DNA of 64,000 bases from JABMNT01 sp048262255 (lineage in GTDB: Bacteria; Pseudomonadota; Alphaproteobacteria; Rhodospirillales; Casp-alpha2): assembly GCA_048262255.1 (NCBI GenBank), contig JBLXFH010000003.1, forward strand, positions 1-64,000, in the 5' to 3' direction. This document shows, one piece after another, positions 18,382 to 28,833 of the stretch. The notes beneath the pieces are model-generated. The model was not told the DNA's origin and did not search any database. It saw nothing but the letters and a program-made list of their open reading frames with translations. Every line of letters starts with the position of its first letter. The stretch's first letter is position 1. The position numbers were made by a program, and so were the translations under genes.

Positions 18382-19017
18382 CTATTTGGTGCCATACATC
18401 CGGTCGCCTGCATCGCCAAGACCGGGCAGGATATAGGCGTGATCGTTCAACTCCCGATCAACGGCCGCCGTATAAATGGGAACATCCGGATGAGCTTCGC
18501 TAAAGGCCTTGATTCCTTCCGGAGAGGCCAGAAGACAGACGAATTTAATGTTTTTGGCGCCAGCCTGCTTGATCCGTTCAACACCTGCAATGGCCGAATT
18601 GCCAGTTGCCAGCATCGGGTCAACAACCACGCAAAGGCGCTTAGAGATATTGTCCGGAACTTTAAAGTAGTATTCGACCGGCTCCAGGGTTTTGGCATCC
18701 CGGTACATGCCCACATGTCCCACTCGCGCGGACGGCACCAGATCGAGCATACCCTCCATCAAACCGTTGCCGGCGCGCAGAATGGAAATAAAGCAGAGCT
18801 TTTTGCCTTCCAACTTGTTGGCCATCATGGTTTCAAGGGGCGTTTGAATTTCGACTTTGTGAAGTTTTAAATCACGTAGGACTTCATAAGCCAGCAACAG
18901 GCTGATCTCGCGCAGTAAGGCGCGAAATGTTGATGTATCAGTGGACACCTCGCGCATCAGAGTGAGTTTGTGCTCGACCAGAGGGTGATCAAGGATTGTC
19001 AGGTTTTGTGTGCTCAT
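18382..19017 (-). CDS. upp: Uracil phosphoribosyltransferase
   Basis: The enzyme makes UMP from uracil and PRPP in the pyrimidine salvage pathway. The 211-residue length is normal. Visible motifs are the N-terminal LTILDHPLVEHKLTLMR, the PRPP loop VVDPMLATGNSAI and the uracil-binding C-terminus (AYILPGLGDAGDRMYGT). ATG 19017 is chosen because the family starts here (MSTQNL) and GAGG is upstream; the frame is open further but unconserved. It is divergent from the GFA-like gene at 19163. No uracil transporter is beside it. Confidence 0.95.
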   Translation of the reverse strand: MSTQNLTILDHPLVEHKLTLMREVSTDTSTFRALLREISLLLAYEVLRDLKLHKVEIQTPLETMMANKLEGKKLCFISILRAGNGLMEGMLDLVPSARVGHVGMYRDAKTLEPVEYYFKVPDNISKRLCVVVDPMLATGNSAIAGVERIKQAGAKNIKFVCLLASPEGIKAFSEAHPDVPIYTAAVDRELNDHAYILPGLGDAGDRMYGTK

Positions 19018-19162
19018 GGGGGCCTCGTTTTTCAGTTGGACCCAATCTAGTAAAGAACACAGGATGCGGCAAACCAAGTCTTGGTATTTTGCAGTTGGGT
19101 TGACTACAAGTGCCGTTGTTTTTGTTCTAATGTGTTCCACCATTTTCAAAGGATGAGGAGAC

Positions 19163-19597
19163 ATGCTTATGGAGGATCAGGGGAAGACTTCTGGCAGGTG
19201 TCTTTGTGGTGCCGTTCGTTTCCATCTGGGTGCCCCTATTTCAAGTTTCGGGGCCTGCCATTGCGACATGTGCCGACGCTGGACAAGTGGTCCCTATCTG
19301 GCGACGGATTGTGGCTCGGATGTGGGTTTTGAAGGAGAGGAGAAGATAACGCGATACCGATCATCCGACTGGGCGGAACGCGGGTTCTGTAAAGTTTGCG
19401 GCTCCAGCCTGTTTTATTTTGTCATCCCAACAGGCCACTACATAATGTCATATGGCAGCTTTGATCAGCAAAATGGTTTGCATATGAAAAGCCAGATTTT
19501 CGTTGATGAAAAGCCCGACGGTTATGACTTTACCAATGAAACGAAAAATATGACGGGCGCAGAGGTTTTTGCCCTCTACGCCCCCAAAGGTGAATAA
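19163..19597 (+). CDS. GFA/CENP-V-family zinc-binding protein
   Basis: The 144-residue member of the Gfa-like family (PF04828) has the zinc cysteines in RCLCGAVRF, CHCDMCRRW and FCKVCGSSL. The family was named for a formaldehyde-glutathione condensing activity, but most members are uncharacterised; GSH adduct or S-lyase chemistry is inference. ATG 19163 (after AAGGAT) and ATG 19169 (after GAGGAG) are both plausible starts. The stop lies 8 bp from the end of the convergent RraA-like gene. Confidence 0.8.
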   Translation: MLMEDQGKTSGRCLCGAVRFHLGAPISSFGACHCDMCRRWTSGPYLATDCGSDVGFEGEEKITRYRSSDWAERGFCKVCGSSLFYFVIPTGHYIMSYGSFDQQNGLHMKSQIFVDEKPDGYDFTNETKNMTGAEVFALYAPKGE

Positions 19598-19604
19598 ACG
19601 GCAG

Positions 19605-20327
19605 TTAGCGGTTTTCGGTTTTGCGCCAATCGGCAAAATCGACCTTGGTTTGCGGGTCGGTTGGCGGATACAGGCCAAAGGTTGATTGCCCAGCCAGGAC
19701 GCGCTCCTGAACAAAATCCTCAAACACCGTCATTTCAAAGACTTCTTCCGCCATTTCATTGGCCAGATGCGCAGGGATACAGACCACGCCATCAGAATCT
19801 CCCATCATGATGTCGCCGGGATAGACACCGACACCGCCGCAGGCGATCGGGTCATTCAGTGCAATGGCGCGATGCCGGATCAGGTTGGTCGGTGCTGACG
19901 GGCCTGTGTGATAGGCAGGAAAATCCAGTTCCGCGATCTCGCCAGCATCGCGAAAACCGCCATCGGTGACAACGCCAGCGACGCCACGGACCATCATACG
20001 GGTGACGAGAATGTTTCCGGCCGATGCGGCGCGGCGGTCACCGCGGGCGTCAATGACCATCACATGGCCTTCCGGAATTTCTTCAACCCCTTTGCGCTGC
20101 GGGTGTGTACGGTCTTCAAAAACGCCGATATGATCAAGGTCTTCTCGGGAAGGGATGTATCGCAGTGTATAGGCTTCACCGACCATGCGTGGTGCATTCG
20201 GGTTAATCATTTGTGGACCATACAGGTATGTATTTCTCAGCCCTCGTTTGAACAGGGCTGTGGTCACAGAAGCGGTGCTGATCTGTTTGAGCTTTTCACG
20301 ATTTTCAGGCGTTAGAGACTGAGACAT
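19605..20327 (-). CDS. RraA-like / 4-hydroxy-4-methyl-2-oxoglutarate aldolase-type protein
   Basis: The 240-residue protein has the RraA/HMG-aldolase fold: LYGPQMINP, AYTLRYIPSREDL, SAGNILVTRMMVRGVAGVV and TDGGFRD (the Arg-Asp pair that binds substrate and metal in the aldolases). The family includes class II pyruvate aldolases and the RNase E regulator RraA. This longer form, divergent from L-arabinonate dehydratase across 186 bp, is more likely a sugar-acid aldolase or decarboxylase than an RNase regulator. That reading rests on context. The C-terminus is extended (YPPTDPQTKVDFADW) relative to RraA. Confidence 0.72.
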   Translation of the reverse strand: MSQSLTPENREKLKQISTASVTTALFKRGLRNTYLYGPQMINPNAPRMVGEAYTLRYIPSREDLDHIGVFEDRTHPQRKGVEEIPEGHVMVIDARGDRRAASAGNILVTRMMVRGVAGVVTDGGFRDAGEIAELDFPAYHTGPSAPTNLIRHRAIALNDPIACGGVGVYPGDIMMGDSDGVVCIPAHLANEMAEEVFEMTVFEDFVQERVLAGQSTFGLYPPTDPQTKVDFADWRKTENR

Positions 20328-20418
20328 TTATTTTGCTTTCACCATTAAATTTTATTTAGACAGGCAGTTTAAAAATTTGTATATATTTGTCAATTGCTGA
20401 TCACATATCGAACTATTT

Positions 20419-20448
20419 TTGACAAGTCCCTTAATTGTCCCTTATTAA
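20419..20448 (+). promoter_or_regulatory. Candidate sigma-70-type promoter and operator for L-arabinonate dehydratase
   Basis: TTGACA at 20419-20424 and TATTAA at 20443-20448 are separated by 18 bases and lie about 70 bases before ATG 20514. A short inverted repeat, GACAA/TTGTC, overlaps the -35 and spacer (about 20421-20438), where a repressor could block the polymerase. Seen by eye only. Confidence 0.4.
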
Positions 20449-20513
20449 AATACCCTTGCGAGTTTCTCTCGTAATGATATCAAATAAAACAAAACCTGCC
20501 GACAGGAGCCATC

Positions 20514-22253
20514 ATGACCTCACGTAAAAAAACCTATGAAGAATTAAGAAGTTTCCGCTGGTACGGGGTCCAGGATTTGCGCTCATTCGGCCATCGCTCG
20601 CGCGCCATGCAAATGGGTTACGACGCAGAAGACTGGGCCGGTAAACCGGCAATTGGGATCATCAATACCTGGTCGGATATCAACCCCTGCCATGCGCATT
20701 TCAAGGAACGTGTTGAGCAGATCAAAAACGGCATTCTACAGGCGGGCGGCTATCCCATAGAACTGCCAGCGATTTCTCTCTCGGAACCCTTCGTCAAGCC
20801 GACAACCATGCTGTACCGAAATTTTCTGGCCATGGAATGCGAGGAACTTCTGCGTAGCCACCCCATTGACGGCGTGGTGCTTATGGGGGGATGTGACAAA
20901 ACAACGCCCGGCCTTCTGATGGGGGCCATTAGCATGAACCTACCAACCATCTATTTCCCAGGTGGCCCCATGTTGAGCGGCAACTGGAAAGGCAAAACAC
21001 TGGGGAGCGGTTCTGATTCCTGGAAGTATTATGATGAACTGCGGGCCGGCAACATCACCCAGCAGGATTGGACCGAGGTTGAGCAGGGCATTGCCCGCTC
21101 CTACGGCCATTGCATGACCATGGGAACGGCTTCGACCATGACATCTATTGCAGAATCCATTGGTTTCACCTTGCCGGGAGCGGCTTCCATTCCGGCGCCG
21201 GATTCGAATCATATCCGTTTGGCGAAAGCCACAGGCCGCCGTATTATTGATATGGTCTGGGACGATCTGAAGCCCAGCGACATGCTGCGCCGCTCGTCAT
21301 TTGAAAACTGTATCGCCGCCGCCATGGCCATGGGCTGTTCAACCAATGCTATTGTTCACGTGGTCGCCATGGGCAAACGTGCCGGTTTTGATATCAGCCT
21401 CGACGACTTCGATGCCATCGGCCGCAAGGTTCCGGTTATCGCTAACATCCGCCCCAACGGTGATAAATATCTGATGGAGGATTTTTACTTTGCCGGCGGT
21501 TTGTTGGGCATGTTGAAGCGCATTGAAACGTTTCTTGATAAGGACTGCATGACCGTCAATGGCCGCACGATTGGCGAGAATATTGCCAATGCAGAAGTTT
21601 ATAACGATGACGTAATCCGGACGCTGGACAACCCGATCTATGATTCCGGTGCATTGGTGGTGCTGAAAGGCAATCTGGCTCCAGATGGCTGTGTTATGAA
21701 AGTTTCTGCCATGGACAAGCGGTTTTTGAAACATTCAGGCCCGGCTCTTGTCTTTGACAACTACCCGGCCATGAAGGAAGCCGTAAATAACGAGAATCTC
21801 GATGCGACTGAAGACAGCGTCATGATTCTGCGTAATGCGGGCCCACAGGGCGGTCCGGGAATGCCGGAATGGGGAATGCTTCCCGTCCCGAACAAACTGG
21901 TTAAACAGGGCGTGCGTGACATGTTGCGTATTTCCGATGCCCGGATGAGCGGCACCAGTTATGGGGCCTGCATTCTGCATGTCGCGCCTGAGTCTTACAT
22001 CGGCGGACCTTTGGCACTGATCAAAACCGGTGATATCATTACCGTTGACGTAGAAAAACGTCTGATACAGGTTGAAATTGATGACGCCGAGTTGCAAAGC
22101 CGACGTGACGCTTGGACTCCACCGCCCCCCCGTTATGAACGTGGTTATGGTGCGATGTTTTCAAAACACATCGGACAAGCCCCTCAAGGTTGTGATTTTG
22201 ACTTTTTAATGACGGATTACGGGGCCCCAGTGACTGAGCCCGAAATCTACTAA
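20514..22253 (+). CDS. L-arabinonate dehydratase (IlvD/Edd family)
   Basis: The 579-residue enzyme dehydrates L-arabinonate to L-2-keto-3-deoxyarabonate, the second part of non-phosphorylative L-arabinose oxidation. Iron-sulphur ligands are visible: Cys59 (INPCH), Cys127 (GGCDKT) and Cys200 (GHCMTMGT). Lys129 is the residue expected to be carbamylated. These numbers match those I recall for the Rhizobium leguminosarum L-arabinonate dehydratase, a [2Fe-2S] enzyme of the same length. The next enzyme, L-KDA dehydratase, is encoded at 52116. AGGAG precedes the start. It shares a 4 bp stop overlap (CTAA, 22250-22253) with the convergent response regulator. Another sugar-acid dehydratase (for example D-xylonate) is the main alternative. 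Confidence 0.85.
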   Translation: MTSRKKTYEELRSFRWYGVQDLRSFGHRSRAMQMGYDAEDWAGKPAIGIINTWSDINPCHAHFKERVEQIKNGILQAGGYPIELPAISLSEPFVKPTTMLYRNFLAMECEELLRSHPIDGVVLMGGCDKTTPGLLMGAISMNLPTIYFPGGPMLSGNWKGKTLGSGSDSWKYYDELRAGNITQQDWTEVEQGIARSYGHCMTMGTASTMTSIAESIGFTLPGAASIPAPDSNHIRLAKATGRRIIDMVWDDLKPSDMLRRSSFENCIAAAMAMGCSTNAIVHVVAMGKRAGFDISLDDFDAIGRKVPVIANIRPNGDKYLMEDFYFAGGLLGMLKRIETFLDKDCMTVNGRTIGENIANAEVYNDDVIRTLDNPIYDSGALVVLKGNLAPDGCVMKVSAMDKRFLKHSGPALVFDNYPAMKEAVNNENLDATEDSVMILRNAGPQGGPGMPEWGMLPVPNKLVKQGVRDMLRISDARMSGTSYGACILHVAPESYIGGPLALIKTGDIITVDVEKRLIQVEIDDAELQSRRDAWTPPPPRYERGYGAMFSKHIGQAPQGCDFDFLMTDYGAPVTEPEIY

Positions 22254-23011
22254 TTCTGTTGCTGTTTCGGTGAAGGTCGAACGGCAAACATGTAACCTTG
22301 ATTGCGAATTGTCTTTATATATTGGGTGTCGCCGGAATGTTCAGAGAGCTTCCGGCGGATTTTCCCCACCAGCATGTCGATACTCCGTCCTTCTGAGGTT
22401 TTGTCACTAAACCCCATGAAATCTGCAATCTGGTTACGTGACAGCGTTCTGTTCGGATGAGTAATGAACGTTGTGAGAATTCGAAACTCATAAGCCGTCA
22501 TATGGACTTCCTCGCCGTTTGGGGCGAAAAACTGGCGGGTTGGCGAATTAACTTTCCACCCATCGAAATACAGGTTTTCAGAATCCGGGTCGGGGTCTTG
22601 TAGGTGCTTTGGCGTTGTTGATGAACGTCGGATGACCGTATTGATTCGCGCGACCAGTTCGCGCATGTGGAAGGGTTTTGTCAGATAATCATCGGCTCCA
22701 ATCTCAAGTCCGACGACCCGGTCAATCACATCGTCTTTGCCCGTTACGATGATTATCGGAATTTCGGACTGACCGCGAATTTCCCTGGCAAGCGAAATGC
22801 CGTCGGTATCCGGAAGTGTAATATCCAGCAAAATCAAGTCGGTATGAGAGGCTTTGAAGATTCTCATTGCGGCTTCGCCCGTATCGGCTTCAAGCGTACA
22901 AAAGCCATTTCTACTTAGCATGCGGGCGATTGTGATACGCATATCCGGATCGTCTTCAATAATCAGGATGGATTTATCTTTTTGCAAAGCTGTTCCCGTC
23001 TCAGAGCGCAA
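22250..23011 (-). CDS. OmpR/PhoB-type response regulator
   Basis: The protein has an N-terminal receiver (acid pocket in IIEDDPDMR, phospho-acceptor Asp63 in LILLDITLPD, Lys in LTKPFHM). The C-terminal winged-helix DNA-binding domain shows TAYEFRILTTFITHPNRTL and SIDMLVGKIRRKL. As first written it is 253 residues from TTG 23011; a TTG at 22987 has GGGA upstream and may be the true start. It is divergent from a hybrid kinase at 23318, an obvious candidate partner. No target is evident in the sequence. Confidence 0.88.
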   Translation of the reverse strand: MRSETGTALQKDKSILIIEDDPDMRITIARMLSRNGFCTLEADTGEAAMRIFKASHTDLILLDITLPDTDGISLAREIRGQSEIPIIIVTGKDDVIDRVVGLEIGADDYLTKPFHMRELVARINTVIRRSSTTPKHLQDPDPDSENLYFDGWKVNSPTRQFFAPNGEEVHMTAYEFRILTTFITHPNRTLSRNQIADFMGFSDKTSEGRSIDMLVGKIRRKLSEHSGDTQYIKTIRNQGYMFAVRPSPKQQQN

Positions 23012-23317
23012 TTTAAAATTTTATACTATGTCCTTTAGCATACTATTATAGGCATAAATTACAAAAAATCATCAATAAGATACAACTTGTAATCAGAGAA
23101 TTACCTTGGCGTGTCATAGTGTTTAAAGATTCAAATGAATACCTGTGACGTCGGTATTTATGAAGTGGATCGATTTGTATCTTCGAAAATGGACATTTTT
23201 ACGATAACGGGTCTTCACAGATATGGCTGCAAACAGACACATAGAGATACCCAATGAGGTTGCGGGAAGCGGCATAACAGGTGATGTGCATTTGAAAAAC
23301 AATATGGGAAATACGCC
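23012..23317. other. Divergent intergenic region between response regulator and hybrid kinase
   Basis: This 306-base stretch holds two short frames: ATG 23160 (15 codons, MKWIDLYLRKWTFLR) and ATG 23223 (31 codons, ending in TGA overlapping the kinase ATG). Neither has a clear ribosome-binding site. The first reads like the beginning of a membrane-sensor protein and could be a relic. I see no strong hairpin or repeat; promoters of both genes must lie here. Confidence 0.3.
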
Positions 23318-24520
23318 ATGATCCATCAAGACAGATCAGAACAGGAGATAACGGAACAGGCCTTACGCCAATCACAAAAAATGGATTCCATGGGGCAAAT
23401 GGCTGCAAACATTATTCATGATTTTAGTAATTGCTTCGGGCTTATTATTGGGAGTCTCGATTTGGTGATCGATGACCTGAAAAGCGATCCGGAGATCCTG
23501 GAATCGGCGCTTATTGCTCAACGCGCCGCAGTGCGTGGCAGTCGGATTATCGAAAGGCTGCAGCAGTTTTCACAGCATAAGATGCGTGTTATGGAAGTTG
23601 TCGAGGTTAATGGGTTTGTCAACAGCCTTAATAACTATCTTAGATCGATCTTGGAACATAAAATTACGATCTACAATTATCTTGAAACGGATTTGTGGCA
23701 AATAGTCGTCGACCCGGCAGAACTGGAAGAAAGCCTTTTGAATCTGGCAATTAATGCCAGGGATGCGATGCCAAAGGGTGGCATTTTGACAATAAAAACT
23801 GAAAATATTTGCCTTGAAACACCCCTGCCAGGGTTTCGCCCAGATTTCGAGCCCGGAAACTATGTCCGGATAACAATTGAAGACACCGGGTCTGGAATTG
23901 AGAGCCAGAACCTGAGCAGGGTTTTTGAACCCTTTTATTCATCACATCAAAATGGATACGGAATGGGCTTGGGGCTTAGCGCTGTTTATGGATTTGTGCG
24001 CCGAAGCGCTGGTCAAATCACTGTTGAGTCGAAACCGGGTGTCGGTACAGCTTTTGTCATGTATTTTCCGCAAAGAAAATTGGTGACAGTGGCCATTGAT
24101 GACAGCCACGCCAAGACAGAAATGCCGAAAGGTACAGAGAGCATTCTGATCGTCGATGATATAGAGGAAATTGCGCAAATCGCGGCAGCGACATTAATTC
24201 GGCTGGGGTATTCGGTGACTTCAATAACCAGCCCAATGGCTGCAGCAGACCTTTTAAGAGCGCAAAGGGAGCATTTTGACCTGCTCTTCACTGATGTTGT
24301 CATGCCTGAAATGAATGGTTTTGAACTGGCTAAGGTGGCGCGCTCGCATTGCCGTAATATCAAGGTCCTCATGACGTCGGGATACAGCGCGAACCTATCC
24401 GATAATGATCATGTCGATGAACTTTCGCGGGTTTTGCCAAAACCTTACCGCAATGCGGATTTGGCACGGAGGGTGCGCAACGTTCTTGACACAGGCCGCA
24501 CAGGCGCCAGAAAAAACTAA
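23318..24520 (+). CDS. Hybrid histidine kinase without sensor domain (HisKA-HATPase-REC)
   Basis: The 400-residue soluble protein starts almost directly at the phospho-acceptor helix: His34 in NIIHDFSN. The ATPase domain follows (LAINARDAMPKGG, DTGSGIE, YGMGLGLSAVYGF), then a receiver with Asp326 in LLFTDVVMPE. It resembles the C-terminal half of the kinase at 2819 (ALRQSQKMDSMGQ against QLRQSQRMEAIGQ) but has no PAS or membrane sensor. The signal may come from another protein, or the sensor part may have been lost. ATG 23318 has GGGAAA upstream. It is convergent with the 100-residue gene, sharing CTAA at 24517-24520. Confidence 0.87.
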   Translation: MIHQDRSEQEITEQALRQSQKMDSMGQMAANIIHDFSNCFGLIIGSLDLVIDDLKSDPEILESALIAQRAAVRGSRIIERLQQFSQHKMRVMEVVEVNGFVNSLNNYLRSILEHKITIYNYLETDLWQIVVDPAELEESLLNLAINARDAMPKGGILTIKTENICLETPLPGFRPDFEPGNYVRITIEDTGSGIESQNLSRVFEPFYSSHQNGYGMGLGLSAVYGFVRRSAGQITVESKPGVGTAFVMYFPQRKLVTVAIDDSHAKTEMPKGTESILIVDDIEEIAQIAAATLIRLGYSVTSITSPMAAADLLRAQREHFDLLFTDVVMPEMNGFELAKVARSHCRNIKVLMTSGYSANLSDNDHVDELSRVLPKPYRNADLARRVRNVLDTGRTGARKN

Positions 24521-24819
24521 ATCTCGTTTTTGGCGTCTTCGATCAGTTGGTATAACCCCCCTTGTGGCGAATCCTTGGGGGCGTGACGCTCCAGATAGTA
24601 CTCAAAGAAGCGGATAAACTCCTCAACGGCGCGTTGCGCCTCATTTGGGTCAGATTTTGTCTGATACAAGGCAAAGGCGGAAAAATTGGCTGACGCATGG
24701 CGCAGTCCGGCGGCTATATCGGCGGCAGGTACACCATCCTCAAGGCGTGTATTTGCCACATTGACGATTTGGTTGGCAATTTGAACGCTTAAAGTGTTCG
24801 CTGTTTCATCATCACTCAT
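24517..24819 (-). CDS. Small helical protein, DUF3144-like
   Basis: The 100-residue cytosolic protein has two helical blocks (QIANQIVNVANTRLEDG and ADIAAGLRHASANFSAFALY, then AQRAVEEFIRFFEYYLERH). The pattern resembles DUF3144, whose function is unknown; I hold this family name loosely. It is tail-to-tail with the hybrid kinase, and its stop codon overlaps the kinase stop by 4 bases. Confidence 0.55.
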   Translation of the reverse strand: MSDDETANTLSVQIANQIVNVANTRLEDGVPAADIAAGLRHASANFSAFALYQTKSDPNEAQRAVEEFIRFFEYYLERHAPKDSPQGGLYQLIEDAKNEI

Positions 24820-25203
24820 TTACGTCGGCATCCTTTCTTGCTGTAAACTGCTATACCATGCTGACTCGGCTGAAACAGCTTTTTTAGCTCAGTTGAACGC
24901 CGTTTAGCGAAATTGGAGGTGTGTTTTATGATACTCATGCCCCCGTAACGTTTAAATCAGGAGCAGTTGCGCCAAATCCCTTTAATAATCAAAATAACCA
25001 AAGCTGCAACGATGTGCCTTCAAAAGAGGGCAAGCCTGCCTTAATTTTCTGTTTCATTGTGTATGTATTTACTTAAATTTTTGGTGCATGATGACACAAT
25101 GCCGACACGTAAAAAATACCAACCAGGTGTTGGAAACCACAGTAATGCCAAAGATGCTAAATTGATGGACGTGTTGTTTTAAGCACACAGGGTGAGGTCC
25201 AGA
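24820..25203. other. Intergenic region, little recognisable content
   Basis: This 384-base AT-rich region lies between two divergently read genes. A 27-codon frame at 25099-25182 (MPTRKKYQPGVGNHSNAKDA and on) has no ribosome-binding site and is not called. GCTG-AAA-CAGC followed by a run of T at 24869-24885 is too short a stem to call a terminator. The promoter of the DHH gene must be here. Confidence 0.3.
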
Positions 25204-26127
25204 ATGTCAGATAAGAAATTTCGTTTGGTTACGCGTTCCGATTTCGACGGTGTCGTTTGTGGTACATTGCTGCTGGAACTGGATATAATCGACCGTGTTC
25301 TTTTTGTGGAGCCGGATCAGATGCAGGCAGGGAAGGTCGAGATTACAGGGAATGATATCATTACAAATCTGCCCTATGTTGAGGGGGCTCACCTTTGTTT
25401 TGATCACCATGTCAGTGAGGCCGAACGTCTGGACAGCCACGACAACCGGATTATTGATCCTGAAGCACCTTCAGCGGCACGTGTGGTCTATCGACATTAC
25501 GGCGGCCGCAGTGGATTTCCAAATATTTCGGAAAAACTCATGGATGCTGTTGATCAGGCGGACTCGGCACAATATACCGATGAGGAAATACTGGCACCCG
25601 AAGGCTGGGCCTTGCTCAATTTCATTATTGATCCACGCACAGGGCTTGAAAACGTACGCGAATTTTCCATCAATAAAGATGAGTTGATGTGGCGCTTGAT
25701 GACCTACTGTCGCCATAACCCGATTGATGAAATACTTGCCCTTTCCGACGTCATCGAAAGAGTTGAAGCTTATTATCTGAATTCGGAATTTGGCGAGTTG
25801 CAACTGCGTCGTAATTCAAAAATCGTGGGTAAAGCGGTGGTGACCGATTTACGCCAGGAAAAACAGATGTGCATGGTCAACCGCTTTATGATTTATGCGC
25901 TGTACCCGGATGCGGAAGTCTCCATTAATATTACGCCCAAATCGGATGAGGCAATTAGTTCCATTGCCGTTGCGCGTTCTGTTTTGAATAAGGCATCGGA
26001 CCTGAATATCGGTCTGATGGTGCTTGAGCAGGGCGGCGGTGGACATGCCGGAGCTGGTGTTTGTCGAGTCGCCAATGATGCGGTTGATCAGGTTGTTGAA
26101 AGTTTTCTGCACCAGATTAATGGTTAA
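25204..26127 (+). CDS. DHH-family phosphoesterase
   Basis: The 307-residue protein has DHH motifs: DFDGVVCGTLLLE (motif I), CFDHHVSEAERL (the DHH motif itself), and a DHHA1-type C-terminus with GGGGHAGAG. These bind two metal ions and hydrolyse phosphodiesters or pyrophosphates; members include exopolyphosphatase-like, c-di-AMP and nanoRNA phosphodiesterases. Which one applies cannot be told from sequence alone. The central segment (AVDQADSAQYTDEEI) is typical of a subfamily often labelled exopolyphosphatase-like in alphaproteobacteria. ATG 25204 is chosen because GGGTGAGG stands just upstream. Confidence 0.82.
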   Translation: MSDKKFRLVTRSDFDGVVCGTLLLELDIIDRVLFVEPDQMQAGKVEITGNDIITNLPYVEGAHLCFDHHVSEAERLDSHDNRIIDPEAPSAARVVYRHYGGRSGFPNISEKLMDAVDQADSAQYTDEEILAPEGWALLNFIIDPRTGLENVREFSINKDELMWRLMTYCRHNPIDEILALSDVIERVEAYYLNSEFGELQLRRNSKIVGKAVVTDLRQEKQMCMVNRFMIYALYPDAEVSINITPKSDEAISSIAVARSVLNKASDLNIGLMVLEQGGGGHAGAGVCRVANDAVDQVVESFLHQING

Positions 26128-26172
26128 GCCTGATTGCAGGGATCTGTATGGCATGCATGATATCGGTGGAAA

Positions 26173-28399
<2,227 letters not shown>

Positions 28400-28506
28400 G
28401 ACCTTGCGGCCGGCTTTTTGAAATCTATTTTCTGTTTACTTTCTGTTTACCTGCCGCCTCATATACTGAAATCAGTATTTATCTGACTGTTTTGGATGAG
28501 GACATT

Positions 28507-28824
28507 ATGGCTACCGTCTTTGCTGTTTTAAGCTTGGTCATTGCGATTATTTCCGTCTGGTTTACTACGGAAGCGTTGAAACGTGTTGATCTTCACGGTG
28601 GCGCGGCCATCAAGCCGCATATTCGTGATGTGAATGCGAAAATACGTGAAGGCCATAGCCTGATGAATGACATTGATTCCCGGTTGCGGCGTCTTGAACG
28701 GCAGGTCGAAGTGCTGAAAATTGACCATCGGGCCGCACTGGATCTTGAGCAGCAAACGCAGGAAATCAGAAAATCTGTCGACAAAGCCCGTGAATTTGTT
28801 CCCAGCCAGGCGCTCTCTGCTTAA
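28507..28824 (+). CDS. Small membrane-anchored coiled-coil protein
   Basis: The 105-residue protein has an N-terminal TM helix (VFAVLSLVIAIISVWF) followed by a charged coiled coil with heptad-like spacing (IDSRLRRLERQVEVLKIDH, then EQQTQEIRKSVDKA). ATG 28507 has GAGG five bases upstream. The architecture is like small envelope scaffold proteins, but no family is recognised. It follows the Pro-Glu-repeat gene by 107 bp and is convergent with metY. Confidence 0.6.
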   Translation: MATVFAVLSLVIAIISVWFTTEALKRVDLHGGAAIKPHIRDVNAKIREGHSLMNDIDSRLRRLERQVEVLKIDHRAALDLEQQTQEIRKSVDKAREFVPSQALSA

Positions 28825-28833
28825 AGAAACCCA

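Noticed and set aside
23223..23321. 31-codon frame overlapping the hybrid kinase start
   Set aside because: No ribosome-binding site, no recognisable motif; noted only as part of the intergenic entry.
25099..25182. 27-codon frame in the region before the DHH gene
   Set aside because: No ribosome site and no similarity I recognise; too short to support.
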